Shown: positions 15,310 to 22,902, counted from the first letter of the stretch. The stretch: 36,215 nt of DNA from QS-5-54-17 sp964489295 (GCA_964489295.1 CAZAXT010000007.1:1-36215), one strand, 5' to 3'. The notes: generated by a model not told the origin, from the letters alone. Numbers and translations are program-made.

Positions 15310-15858
15310 CTAAAACTCCACACGGGGCGGTTTTCTAACCGCGGCCATGTCATCCACTTCGAAGAAATCGCGTTGTTCAAACCCGAACAGTTTCGCGAGT
15401 ACATTGGTCGGGAAGACACGAACCTTAGTATTAAGATCCCGGACCGCGCCGTTATAAAAGCGGCGAGCCGCCTGGATCTTATCCTCGGTATCCACTAACT
15501 CTTCCTGGAGTTGCCGAAAGTTTTGGTCGGCTTTCAGGTCGGGGTAATCTTCCGCTACCGCGAACAGACTCTTCAACGCATTCTCGAACATATTTTCCGC
15601 GTTTTCGGTTTCTTTGACGCCATCAGCTTGCATGGCTTGAGCGCGAGCCTGGGTGACATCATTAAACACTTCTTTTTCATGAGACGCGTAGCCCTTAACC
15701 GTATTGATCAAATTCGGAATCAAGTCCAGCCGCCGCTTAAGCTGAACCGTGATGTCACTCCACGCCTCATCGGTTCGAACTTTGGTTTTAACAAGACTGT
15801 TGTAGAGGAGTATGACCGCACCGACCACGACCACACCTGCTATAATCGCTATCCACAT
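15310..15858 (-). CDS. lemA: LemA family protein
   Basis: 182 residues. One N-terminal membrane helix (IAIIAGVVVVGAVILLY) is followed by a helical bundle: NSLVKTKVRTDEAWSDI, then QLKRRLDLIPNLINTVKGYA, QEELVDTEDKIQAARRFYN and the C-terminal FPTNVLAKLFGFEQRDFF. These phrases are diagnostic for LemA, whose biochemical function is unsettled; it often accompanies htpX, as here. A TATACT -10 about 35 nt upstream of the start lies in the palindromic stretch GTATACTGTATAC. Confidence 0.93.
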   Translation of the reverse strand: MWIAIIAGVVVVGAVILLYNSLVKTKVRTDEAWSDITVQLKRRLDLIPNLINTVKGYASHEKEVFNDVTQARAQAMQADGVKETENAENMFENALKSLFAVAEDYPDLKADQNFRQLQEELVDTEDKIQAARRFYNGAVRDLNTKVRVFPTNVLAKLFGFEQRDFFEVDDMAAVRKPPRVEF

Positions 15859-15986
15859 TGCATATTTCCCATAATTAACTGTATACAGTATACCACTTCC
15901 CGCCTCACACTGCTATATTTTTGCGCACTATACTCCTGATGCGATACTATATATACGCGTTTCACATTAACTTGCCTCTGTGTTAT

Positions 15987-16060
15987 GGCGCGTTGGCCGA
16001 GTGGCTAGGCACAGCTCTGCAAAAGCTGCTACACCGGTTCGAATCCGGTACGCGCCTCCA
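15987..16060 (+). tRNA. tRNA-Cys (anticodon GCA), CCA encoded
   Basis: 74 nt. The acceptor is GGCGCGT/ACGCGCC, discriminator T, CCA encoded. The anticodon loop CTGCAAA gives GCA. It is followed after 5 nt by tRNA-Leu(TAA) in the same direction, so the two are probably one transcript. Confidence 0.95.
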
Positions 16061-16065
16061 TAGTA

Positions 16066-16151
16066 GCCCGGGTGGCGGAATCGGCAGACGCGCTTGACTT
16101 AAAATCAAGTGGCTATGAGCCGTGTGGGTTCGAGTCCCACCCCGGGCACCA
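16066..16151 (+). tRNA. tRNA-Leu (anticodon TAA), CCA encoded
   Basis: 86 nt with the long variable arm of class II tRNAs. The acceptor is GCCCGGG/CCCGGGC, discriminator A, CCA encoded. The anticodon loop CTTAAAA gives UAA. No U-rich terminator is visible downstream; instead a dispersed repeat shared with the tRNA-Leu(CAG) locus follows. Confidence 0.95.
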
Positions 16152-16165
16152 TTCGATACGCTCAT

Positions 16166-16238
16166 GATCAACCACTCAATAAATTCGACCCAAACCGCTC
16201 GCTACACCCTCTAAGGCATACTTACTCGTGATAAACCA
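16166..16238 (+). repeat. Dispersed repeat downstream of tRNA-Leu(TAA)
   Basis: 16220-16238 (ACTTACTCGTGATAAACCA) is identical over 19 nt to the minus strand of 22884-22902, which lies downstream of tRNA-Leu(CAG). A second block, 16166-16189, matches the minus strand of 22869-22892 at about 20 of 24 positions. The orientation relative to the tRNA is the same at both loci. The remainder of the gap up to 16342 shows no gene. Confidence 0.5.
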
Positions 16239-16342
16239 ACCGTATCTGTAGCGAATTTCACTTAATCGGCGAAATTGTGTTCAAAGCGTATAGTAAATAT
16301 AGCAAAAGCGATGATCCGCTCTCCCGTTAAATATATAAGTTT

Positions 16343-16924
16343 TCAATTGTAGCGCGAGAAGTACGTTAGTGACTGTATCCAAGACGCATTCTGGATGCGG
16401 CATAAGAATGAGCGCGCCAACACATATGCACCGAAGATCGCCGTGGTGAACATCAGATCGCCGGCCAATGTATTCCTGAAGAAGGGTAATGCATTAACGT
16501 AGCATTGGATCAACCCTGCCCAGTCCATGGTATATAATCGTCCTTGCATCCATACGCCGAAGTTAGACACGAGAAAGAACAGAACCGAGGCGCCCAGACT
16601 GGATCCTACCACTGTGCGGATTTTTATAGCACCGAAAAACTGGCAACTCAGCAGCGCTATCAATGCGAAACTACCCCATGTGAACAAAATCGTATCGTGC
16701 ACACCAAGGAACAGATCGCTGACGATCATGCCCGCAAGCGGCAACGTCAACGCCCACCGCCAGGGTAGAACCGCTCCGCCGAAGATAGCTATAGCCGCGA
16801 CCGGGCTTACATTGGCGGGGTACGGCACCCAGACCCGACTGATCACCACAACAGCGATCAGCACAGAAGCCAGGATGATTTTGGCAGTGTATTGATTCAG
16901 ATTTTGCAGCTTAGAAGTCCGCAT
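16343..16924 (-). CDS. Membrane transporter-like protein (DUF6580-like), putative cobalamin uptake
   Basis: 193 residues from ATG 16924, which overlaps the stop of the upstream gene (TAATG). There are five or six hydrophobic helices. The wording ANVSPVAAIAIFGGA, LPLAGMIVSDLFLG and the C-terminal GDLMFTTAIFGAYVLA recalls the DUF6580 group of putative transport proteins and, more loosely, ECF-type S components. No ATPase is encoded nearby. The cobalamin riboswitch ahead of the operon makes uptake of B12 or a precursor the best guess. Substrate and mechanism are inference. Confidence 0.62.
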   Translation of the reverse strand: MRTSKLQNLNQYTAKIILASVLIAVVVISRVWVPYPANVSPVAAIAIFGGAVLPWRWALTLPLAGMIVSDLFLGVHDTILFTWGSFALIALLSCQFFGAIKIRTVVGSSLGASVLFFLVSNFGVWMQGRLYTMDWAGLIQCYVNALPFFRNTLAGDLMFTTAIFGAYVLARSFLCRIQNASWIQSLTYFSRYN

Positions 16925-17352
16925 TACTTTACTGACTCCAGCTTCCACATGATGGTGTCGTCACTTTCGGTTTTGTAATTGCCTGCGCCTTTATCAGCTT
17001 TTTCGCCGTTGACGTAGAACGCCCAGAATGCGTCATCTCCGCTTGCCTCCACGCCATTAATGGTGGTTACGAACCGGCCGAATTCGCTTTCTTCCGTTTC
17101 CATGTCCGTCAATGACTCCAGCACCGCTAACGCCGTCTCGTCGTCGCGTCCGCTGTAAGTTACCGTTTCGCCGTTCTGACTGAACCGGATTTCACCGTCC
17201 GCTTCCTGGGCTTTGGTTTCTTCGGTTGCCTGTTGCGTATTCATGGCAAAATTGTTGCTTGTGCCCGTGTCTCCATAGAGCGCGTACGCACCGACTCCGC
17301 CTCCTGCGAGCAGCACCAGCGCTATGATTGCGACTAATAGTTTTTTATTCAC
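16924..17352 (-). CDS. DUF4430 (transcobalamin-like) exported protein
   Basis: 142 residues from GTG 17352. This start is preferred over an in-frame ATG at 17397 because GGGAG lies 5-6 nt upstream and 17397 falls inside the terminator hairpin. An N-terminal signal or anchor (KKLLVAIIALVLLAGGGVGAY) is followed by a linker and a DUF4430 domain, seen as TALAVLESL, then FWAFYVNGEKADKGAGNY and DTIMWKLE. The domain resembles the C-terminal part of transcobalamin and intrinsic factor. With the riboswitch and the membrane partner overlapping its stop, an extracytoplasmic B12-binding role is plausible but not shown. Confidence 0.78.
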   Translation of the reverse strand: MNKKLLVAIIALVLLAGGGVGAYALYGDTGTSNNFAMNTQQATEETKAQEADGEIRFSQNGETVTYSGRDDETALAVLESLTDMETEESEFGRFVTTINGVEASGDDAFWAFYVNGEKADKGAGNYKTESDDTIMWKLESVK

Positions 17353-17383
17353 ACGTTCTCCCTTCCCCGTTTTGGTGTACCAA

Positions 17384-17414
17384 TAAAAAATCGCCACCCC
17401 GAAGGATGGCGATT
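17384..17414 (-). terminator. Riboswitch expression-platform terminator
   Basis: On the minus strand an 11-bp stem (17104-style arms at 17404-17414 and 17389-17399, one mismatch) is followed by TTTTTTATT. It lies between the cobalamin aptamer and the GTG start of the DUF4430 gene, so ligand binding most likely favours this terminator and turns the operon off. Confidence 0.8.
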
Positions 17415-17422
17415 GTAATACG

Positions 17423-17556
17423 TTTGACTACACTCCTGCTCGGGATTCCTTTCTCACACGACGATCTGGCTCGTTTCGCCCTAAATATTTAAGACAAAAC
17501 TCACAGTTGCGGCACAGCGCCGGACTTTCACCGGACTTCCTCTATGCAAGAAACTG
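17423..17556 (-). ncRNA. Cobalamin (B12) riboswitch
   Basis: On the minus strand, 17510-17550 carries the conserved core: AGAGGAAGTCCGGTGAAA, then GTCCGGCGCTGTGCCGCAACTGTGAG, followed 3' by GAGCCAGATCGTCGTGTG near 17455-17475. The order GGTGAAA, then CGC..GCCGC.ACTGT, then a GAGCCAG-like box is that of the cobalamin riboswitch family. It has its own promoter and ends at an intrinsic terminator before the regulated genes. The class (adenosyl- or methyl/aquo-cobalamin) cannot be settled by eye. Confidence 0.85.
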
Positions 17557-17575
17557 ATTTGTTAATGTATTATTC

Positions 17576-17604
17576 ATTATACTTGCCCGATGCGGGTTTT
17601 GGAA
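17576..17604 (-). promoter_or_regulatory. Promoter of the riboswitch transcript
   Basis: On the minus strand TTCCAA (17599-17604), a 17-nt spacer and a perfect TATAAT (17576-17581). It would start the RNA about 15 nt before the aptamer. The rest of the gap, up to tRNA-Gly at 17749, holds nothing I recognise. Confidence 0.6.
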
Positions 17605-17748
17605 TAGCGGTTTACAGTACAAACGTTGATTCAAAATTATGTGCATGCATATATAGCCGCGCGAAGCGAATTGGTGAGTAATGTATAGGCCCGAAAACAA
17701 AAACGCTTCAGCTATTATAGTCTGGGATATAAGCGTAGCGAAGTCTAT

Positions 17749-17825
17749 TGGTGCGGGTGGCGGGATTCAAACCCGCGGCCTCATCCTTGGCAAGGATGCG
17801 CTCTGGTCAGCTGAGCTACACCCGC
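17749..17825 (-). tRNA. tRNA-Gly (anticodon GCC), CCA encoded
   Basis: 77 nt. The acceptor is GCGGGTG/CACCCGC, discriminator A, CCA encoded. The anticodon loop TTGCCAA gives GCC. The T-arm is GGTTTGAATCC. A degenerate 7-bp-phased array lies upstream, between it and tRNA-Phe. Confidence 0.95.
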
Positions 17826-17842
17826 CCGTTCACCTAGTTAAA

Positions 17843-17861
17843 AGTATAAAGTCAAAAGTTT
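17843..17861 (-). repeat. Degenerate 7-bp-phased array upstream of tRNA-Gly
   Basis: On the plus strand AGTAT, AGTCA and AGTTT begin at 17843, 17850 and 17857, keeping a 7-bp period with AGT fixed. A further AAAGTTT follows slightly out of phase. It is a weaker version of the arrays at 11581, 20773 and 30992. Confidence 0.4.
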
Positions 17862-17927
17862 CTAAAGTTTAATTTGAACACAAGAACTTTTTTACTTTAA
17901 AAACTTTATAACTTCAACTCAATTTCA

Positions 17928-18003
17928 TGGTGGCGAGACTCGGACTCGAACCGAGGACACCCGCCTCTTCAGGGCGGTGCTCTACCTGCTGAGCTATCTC
18001 GCC
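17928..18003 (-). tRNA. tRNA-Phe (anticodon GAA), CCA encoded
   Basis: 76 nt. The acceptor is GGCGAGA/TCTCGCC, discriminator A, CCA encoded. The anticodon loop CTGAAGA gives GAA. It lies 102 nt upstream of tRNA-Gly on the same strand and is divergent from the histidine kinase gene. Confidence 0.95.
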
Positions 18004-18102
18004 GTATCTGCCCTCTCGGGCATTTAAATTGTAGTCCGTAACAGTGGTAAATGCAAACGAGTACACCCCGTGTTACACTGACGTACAAGCCAAAACATAC
18101 CT

Positions 18103-19875
18103 ATGAAACATCTATTCGGCAAAAAACAAAACACGACCGTAGACCGACTGATTGACACCTACTACCAGGAACGATTCCTGCGTGTACTACTGTTGCTTTT
18201 GATCACCGTAGTGCTGGGGCAAACGTTGTACTATGCGCTTGTCGAATCTTTTGGTAACGCCTTATTCAACATCTGGATCGTCGTGAGTCTGTGGCTCGGA
18301 GTTTGGATGTTGCATAAAAATTACTACCACCTTGCTTCTTCGCTCACGATATTGGCCAGTTTAGCCCTTCTCGTGTTTTCCGTCTTGGTTGGCGGCTTAA
18401 GCAACACGACGATTTTCTGGTTCTTTGTGTTCCCGGTTGTCGCTACCTTCCTGAAAGGAAAGCACGGAGGGAGTATATGGCTTCTGGCAGTCGTCTTGAT
18501 CCTCGTTTCAATATACTTAGCCAGTCAATCCGGCTGGATCGCCACCATTGAAATCGAGTACACCGCCGCGACGTTCCAACAACTCATAGCAGCCATCTTT
18601 CTGGTCGCTGTATTCGTGTACTTCTACCAAGACAACTTGGACCGGAAAGCCGAATCGATCGCCCAGCGAGAAGAAAAACTCAGCAACATTTATACCCAAC
18701 TACAGGATGAAATCAACCATCGCCAATCAGTCGCGGATTCGCTTAATCAGAACCTGCAAACACTCGAACGCCAGAAAGCCCGGACTGAAGCCCTGCTGGA
18801 AAGTATCGGCGAAGGCGTGATCGCCGTGGACAAAGAAGGCAAGATTATCATGGCCAACCACGTGACCAAACAGTTGTTTAATTACTATGAAAAAGATGTG
18901 ATCGATCAGCACTATATCGATGTTTTCGGTTTATACGATGAAGATGACAACCTTGTACCGGCTGAAAAGCGCCCGCTTATACAAGCACTGAACAACCAGA
19001 CCCATTATCATACGGCCGAATACTTCTTCCATAACTACAACAACGAACCCGTCCCCGTCTCCACCACGGCCACACCGGTCAACTCCGAAGATGAAAACAT
19101 TGGAGCCATCGAAGTATTCCGGGACGTATCCGAAGAGCGCGCTATGGCAAAGGCCAAAGACGAATTTCTGTCCCTGGCCTCGCACCAACTTCGAACACCG
19201 CTCGGAGCCATTCGCTGGTATGCTGAACGGTTGCTCAAAACGACCCGAATAAAAGGGAAAAACCGCACCTATCTGGAAACCATTTATGAAGACAGTGCCC
19301 GGATGAGCAGTTTGCTTTCTGATTACCTGAACGTCTCGAGACTTGAACTGGGTAGAGGCGAAATATCGGTTTCGGAAGTTAACGTATCGGATATAGTTGA
19401 AAAAATCATTAACGATACTAAGCCGTTGATCGATGAGAAGCAGTTGACTATCACGCGAAATGTCCCAGAAGATCTAGTGTTGCAGACGGACGCGCAATCA
19501 CTGGAATTAATCCTGCAAAACCTCATATCCAATGCGGTCAAATACACTCCCGAGAACGGCTCGGTCACGATCACGGCCAGCCCCTACACGGGCAATAATG
19601 AGTCCTTAAAACCTGGTACTGTTTTAAACGTGGAAGATACCGGAATGGGAATCCCGCTGGATCAGCAACGCAACATCTTTACGAAGCTCTTCAGGGCTGA
19701 CAATGTGCAGCACAGCGACATCGAAGGTACCGGGCTCGGCCTGTACAGCGTTAAAGCCACGGTGGAGAATCTCAATGGCACGATATGGTTCGAGTCCCAG
19801 CCCGAGAGTGGCACGTCGTTCGCCGTCATATTACCCGAATTGAAAAGTGATACAATGAACCAAAAGGAGAAGTAG
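18103..19875 (+). CDS. Membrane sensor histidine kinase with PAS domain
   Basis: 590 residues. About six transmembrane helices fill residues 27-175 with only short external loops, so the sensor is probably within the membrane. A coiled coil follows (about 180-232), then a PAS domain (about 233-345, GEGVIAVDKEGKIIMAN). HisKA has SHQLRTPLGAIRW with phospho-acceptor His361. The ATPase domain shows NLISNAVKY (N box, Asn477), VEDTGMGI (G1), IFTKLFRA (F box) and GTGLGLYSV (G2). All catalytic boxes are intact. The partner receiver gene starts 2 nt after the stop. No Shine-Dalgarno is obvious before ATG 18103. The signal sensed is unknown. Confidence 0.93.
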   Translation: MKHLFGKKQNTTVDRLIDTYYQERFLRVLLLLLITVVLGQTLYYALVESFGNALFNIWIVVSLWLGVWMLHKNYYHLASSLTILASLALLVFSVLVGGLSNTTIFWFFVFPVVATFLKGKHGGSIWLLAVVLILVSIYLASQSGWIATIEIEYTAATFQQLIAAIFLVAVFVYFYQDNLDRKAESIAQREEKLSNIYTQLQDEINHRQSVADSLNQNLQTLERQKARTEALLESIGEGVIAVDKEGKIIMANHVTKQLFNYYEKDVIDQHYIDVFGLYDEDDNLVPAEKRPLIQALNNQTHYHTAEYFFHNYNNEPVPVSTTATPVNSEDENIGAIEVFRDVSEERAMAKAKDEFLSLASHQLRTPLGAIRWYAERLLKTTRIKGKNRTYLETIYEDSARMSSLLSDYLNVSRLELGRGEISVSEVNVSDIVEKIINDTKPLIDEKQLTITRNVPEDLVLQTDAQSLELILQNLISNAVKYTPENGSVTITASPYTGNNESLKPGTVLNVEDTGMGIPLDQQRNIFTKLFRADNVQHSDIEGTGLGLYSVKATVENLNGTIWFESQPESGTSFAVILPELKSDTMNQKEK

Positions 19876-19877
19876 TT

Positions 19878-20249
19878 ATGGCTCAAAAGATACTCGTCGT
19901 AGAAGATAATGAATCACTGTGCAACGTACTCGCCGATACGTTTACGGACGAAGGGTTCGAGGTCAAAACCGCATTTGACGGCGAAGAAGGGCTGGAAGCG
20001 GCCAAAGAATGGAAACCCGATGTCATGCTGCTTGATCTGTTATTACCCAAAAAAGACGGGGAAGACTTACTCAAGGAATTACGTGAAGAAGAAGGCGGGG
20101 ATGACGTACTGGTTATCGCCCTGACCAACTCCGACAGTGGCGAAAAGGTGTTCAATCTGATGAGTCTGGGTGTGACGGACTATCTGACCAAGTCGGATTG
20201 GGAACTGAGCGACCTGGTGAAAAAAGTTAAAGAACGGCTGGGTACATAA
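19878..20249 (+). CDS. Single-domain response regulator
   Basis: 123 residues, a receiver domain only. The acidic pair Glu9/Asp10 (VVEDN), the phospho-acceptor Asp53 (LLDLLLP), Thr83 (IALTNSD) and Lys105 (YLTKSDW) are all in place. There is no DNA-binding output domain, so it must work by protein contacts or through another regulator. It is translated from an AAGGAG site inside the end of the kinase gene, 2 nt after its stop, making a kinase-regulator operon. It converges with the WhiB-like gene, 33 nt away. Confidence 0.93.
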   Translation: MAQKILVVEDNESLCNVLADTFTDEGFEVKTAFDGEEGLEAAKEWKPDVMLLDLLLPKKDGEDLLKELREEEGGDDVLVIALTNSDSGEKVFNLMSLGVTDYLTKSDWELSDLVKKVKERLGT

Positions 20250-20282
20250 ACTACCTTCATAAACCCTACTGATAAGGATACT

Positions 20283-20669
20283 TCAACTAGCTTTCCTATA
20301 GTGCACGGAGGCTTTTCGTTCTTTCTTATTCATGCCGCCCCATACGCCATCGTTAACGACTTTATCATCTTCCCGAGTCCCCCTCCATTCTGACTCGAGA
20401 GCATATTTCTGGCATTGATATTGTACTATGCAACGACCACAGACTAACTTAACACGTTGTTCACGTACTCTTTTTTCGGCCTCTGTTTCTGTTGATTCAC
20501 CAGCTTGAGTCAGCCTTATGGGAGGATAAAAGTCATCTACTATTGCTTCATCTCCCTGTCTCTCGTATCCCAATTCCGCGCACGCCGCATAATACGCCCA
20601 TTGGTCATAATCCGCGGGCAAAATTGCTGTAATATCCTCTCTGTTTTCTGACATAACGCGCTGAAACAT
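20283..20669 (-). CDS. WhiB-like [4Fe-4S] protein
   Basis: 128 residues from ATG 20669 (ATG 20654, or GTG 20696 inside tRNA-Val, are alternatives). The WhiB signature is clear: W24-x5-C30, DDFYPP, then C77-x2-C80-x5-C86 in VCGRCIVQYQC, and the G[VI]WGG turn with a following ER (DGVWGGMNKKERK, residues 107-119), with a basic C-terminus. In WhiB proteins the four Cys hold a [4Fe-4S] cluster and the protein binds the sigma factor to alter transcription. Oddities: 46 residues separate C30 and C77 (usually about 15-30), and 21 separate C86 and GVWGG. The gene is AT-richer than its neighbours. It follows tRNA-Val by 15 nt on the same strand. Confidence 0.8.
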   Translation of the reverse strand: MFQRVMSENREDITAILPADYDQWAYYAACAELGYERQGDEAIVDDFYPPIRLTQAGESTETEAEKRVREQRVKLVCGRCIVQYQCQKYALESEWRGTREDDKVVNDGVWGGMNKKERKASVHYRKAS

Positions 20670-20684
20670 ACCATCTTTATATTG

Positions 20685-20761
20685 TGGTGGGTCCACTAGG
20701 ACTCGAACCTAGGACCTCCACGGTGTAAACGTGGCGCTCTAGCCAACTGAGCTATGGACCC
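20685..20761 (-). tRNA. tRNA-Val (anticodon TAC), CCA encoded
   Basis: 77 nt. The acceptor is GGGTCCA/TGGACCC, discriminator A, CCA encoded. The anticodon loop TTTACAC gives UAC. The WhiB-like gene begins 15 nt downstream without a visible promoter of its own, so tRNA and mRNA may share a transcript. Confidence 0.95.
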
Positions 20762-20772
20762 ATGCGAGAATC

Positions 20773-20798
20773 AGTATAAAGTATGGAGTATCGAGTAT
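20773..20798 (-). repeat. 7-bp-phased ATACT array upstream of tRNA-Val
   Basis: AGTAT on the plus strand begins at 20773, 20780, 20787 and 20794: four units at an exact 7-bp period. It ends about 12 nt before the tRNA 5' end and includes TATACT boxes in the direction of the tRNA. Confidence 0.65.
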
Positions 20799-20904
20799 AA
20801 AGACCGGAAACAAACCTTACCAAAATCAACCAAGCGGAATGTCCGTACACAAATTCTAAGTAATGATGCTATGGTGAAAAATTGCCCAAGGCGAGCATAT
20901 TGAG

Positions 20905-20996
20905 TGGTGCCGCGGGGGAGACTCGAACTCCCACGGGTTTGTATATAACCCACTAGCCCCTCAAGCTAGCGCGTCTGCCGATTCCGCCACCGCGGC
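20905..20996 (-). tRNA. tRNA-Leu (anticodon GAG), CCA encoded
   Basis: 92 nt with a long variable arm. The acceptor is GCCGCGG/CCGCGGC, discriminator A, CCA encoded. The anticodon loop TTGAGGG gives GAG. It is near-identical to tRNA-Leu(CAG) at 22926, apart from the anticodon arm and variable arm. Confidence 0.95.
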
Positions 20997-21066
20997 ATAC
21001 ACTTCATGATAAAGTTTTCAGGAACTCTTTGCCAGCCCGATACACTATTTTTACGGAATAACGGCG

Positions 21067-22701
21067 TTAGTGGTGCGTTTGTGGCATGTGGTCGTACAGG
21101 TGCTCCATAGCGTATCTGTTTCGAAGCTGTTTCCGTGCGGCATCCTTGCTAACATCTATTTTGACGTCCGGATTGAGAATCCGATACGGATCAAAGGTAT
21201 CTTTGACCTGTTGGAATACCTCATACACCTCTTGTCCGTACAGATCGGACAAGTACGGAGCGCGAAGGCGGCCGTCATTATGTTCACCGCACGTACTTCC
21301 GCCCATCTCGATTACCATTTGGTAAAAATCGTCCATGATCTTGAAGACGGCCTGACGGTCCTTGGCATCATCAAGATCAAGAAATGGCTGCATATGGAAA
21401 TTACCGTTCCCGGCATGCCCCCATATGGCAATATCAAGATCGTACTTTTGGAATAACTCGTAAACCCGGTGCAGGAATTCGGTTAGTTTCCCGGCCGGTA
21501 CCACCCCGTCTTCGATAATCGGCAGCGCTTTTTTCTTGCCGTCATCCTGCCATATAACCGCCGCGGCGCTCCGGCGGATTTTCCACAATTCTTCCTGTTC
21601 TTCCGGATCGGTCGTGACACGAGTACTGGAGGCCAATTCTTTAACGATTTTCTGAGCTTTTTTGGATTTACGCTTGCGTGCACCTGCTTTATCGTCGTCG
21701 AATTCGATCAAAAGCACCAGTTTCGGCAGTTCTTCGCCTTCGATAACACCTTGCAGTTTTTCCGGCTTATTACGTCTTAGGAAGTCAAGCAGATGGTAAT
21801 CGACCACTTCCATGGCGCTGGGCTTGAGTTTTTGCAACGCTTCGACCGCTTGGCCCGCTTTTTCTATATCGTCAAAGAACGCGGCCAGCAGATGGGTATC
21901 CGGATTATACGCTTCGGTTTTGAACGTAATCTCGGTGACCGTGCCCAGTGTGCCCTGCGAACCAGCTATGAGTCGTGAAAGGTCAAACGTATTATCAGTC
22001 CCGCGGACATCCCACAACGCATAACCGGCGGCATTTTTGCTAACTTGGGGTTTCGCTCGTTCGATAACATCGGCATTGTCAATCAATAGACCGTCGATCT
22101 TCCGGTAAATTTCGCCTTCCATATCGGTTTGGCCCTTTTTCTTGTTAAGTTCCCGTTTGCTCAAAGGCTTGGTTCGGATGGCTTGCCCATCGGCCAGTAC
22201 GACTTCGAGCTCCTGGACGTAATCCGCGGTGCAGCCGTACTTAAGTGTTTTTTCGCCGCATGCGTTGTTGGCGACCGCCCCGCCGACTGTTGAAAATTCC
22301 ATGCTCGAAGGATAAGAAGGGAGAAACCGGCCATGGGAGTGCAATGTCCGTTGCAAGTCACCAAACAGCATACCCGGCTCCACAGTCACCGTTTCCCGGT
22401 CGATATCGATCAAACGGTTCATGTAGGCGGGCAGTACGGACATTATTCCATTTCCGAGCGCGCCGCCTCCTTGGTCGGTTCCTCGTCCGCGAGCGGTAAT
22501 GGGGAGTTTTTTGCCCCGTTCCGCCAGTTGCCAGCTGAATTTCGCGATCTTTCGTACATCGGTTACATCTTTGGGATAGACGATCGCCCGGGGGGTCACC
22601 GTAAATATACTGCCATCGGTAGAGAAATATTCCAGGGCTGACTTTCCGTCCAACACATCGCCGCGAATATGTTTACTCAAATGTTCCGTTAGTTTACTCA
22701 T
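21067..22701 (-). CDS. FAD-linked oxidase (GlcD/Dld family)
   Basis: 544 residues. The N-terminal FAD-binding (PCMH-type) domain shows VVYPKDV-like IVYPKDVTDVRKI, ITARGRGTDQGGGALG, VEPGMLFGDLQ and FSTVGGAVANNACGEKTLKYG. The C-terminal substrate domain shows IWGHAGNGNFHMQP (metal-binding HxGxGNxH type) and GGSTCGEHNDGR. This is the layout of D-lactate and glycolate dehydrogenases, which pass electrons to a quinone or flavoprotein. No 4Fe-4S partner is fused or adjacent. The substrate is most likely a 2-hydroxy acid, inferred from the family. The start ATG 22701 has a poor ribosome-binding site. The gene lies alone between two tRNA-Leu genes. Confidence 0.88.
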   Translation of the reverse strand: MSKLTEHLSKHIRGDVLDGKSALEYFSTDGSIFTVTPRAIVYPKDVTDVRKIAKFSWQLAERGKKLPITARGRGTDQGGGALGNGIMSVLPAYMNRLIDIDRETVTVEPGMLFGDLQRTLHSHGRFLPSYPSSMEFSTVGGAVANNACGEKTLKYGCTADYVQELEVVLADGQAIRTKPLSKRELNKKKGQTDMEGEIYRKIDGLLIDNADVIERAKPQVSKNAAGYALWDVRGTDNTFDLSRLIAGSQGTLGTVTEITFKTEAYNPDTHLLAAFFDDIEKAGQAVEALQKLKPSAMEVVDYHLLDFLRRNKPEKLQGVIEGEELPKLVLLIEFDDDKAGARKRKSKKAQKIVKELASSTRVTTDPEEQEELWKIRRSAAAVIWQDDGKKKALPIIEDGVVPAGKLTEFLHRVYELFQKYDLDIAIWGHAGNGNFHMQPFLDLDDAKDRQAVFKIMDDFYQMVIEMGGSTCGEHNDGRLRAPYLSDLYGQEVYEVFQQVKDTFDPYRILNPDVKIDVSKDAARKQLRNRYAMEHLYDHMPQTHH

Positions 22702-22868
22702 TGCTCAGCATCATAACAAATTTGTCGAAGGAATTAAATTGATGTGATCTCTCGATTCGGTTCAGGAAGTGTTTTCCAATACCTGCATCGTGGGGTTTCT
22801 CTGTAATGGACAGACTTCTCGTTCTTTGTTGCACAAGCGGACGGTTGCTCAATATTTACGTGGTTTAC

Positions 22869-22902
22869 CTCGAGTTTATCGAGTGGTTTATCACGAGTAA
22901 GT
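22869..22902 (-). repeat. Dispersed repeat downstream of tRNA-Leu(CAG)
   Basis: On the minus strand this contains the same 19-nt block as 16220-16238 and, overlapping it, a 24-nt block similar to 16166-16189. Internally it is a run of CTCG and GATAAACC words. The rest of the gap between here and the FAD-oxidase start shows no gene. Confidence 0.5.

Noticed and set aside
15983..16171. A minus-strand ORF over tRNA-Cys and tRNA-Leu with phrases such as RVPDSNRC
   Set aside because: This is the well-known false translation of tRNA genes on the opposite strand.
17582..17598. CCCG-ATG-CGGG hairpin followed by TTTT on the plus strand
   Set aside because: The stem is 4 bp with a 3-nt loop and no plus-strand gene ends here; it is the spacer of the riboswitch promoter on the other strand.
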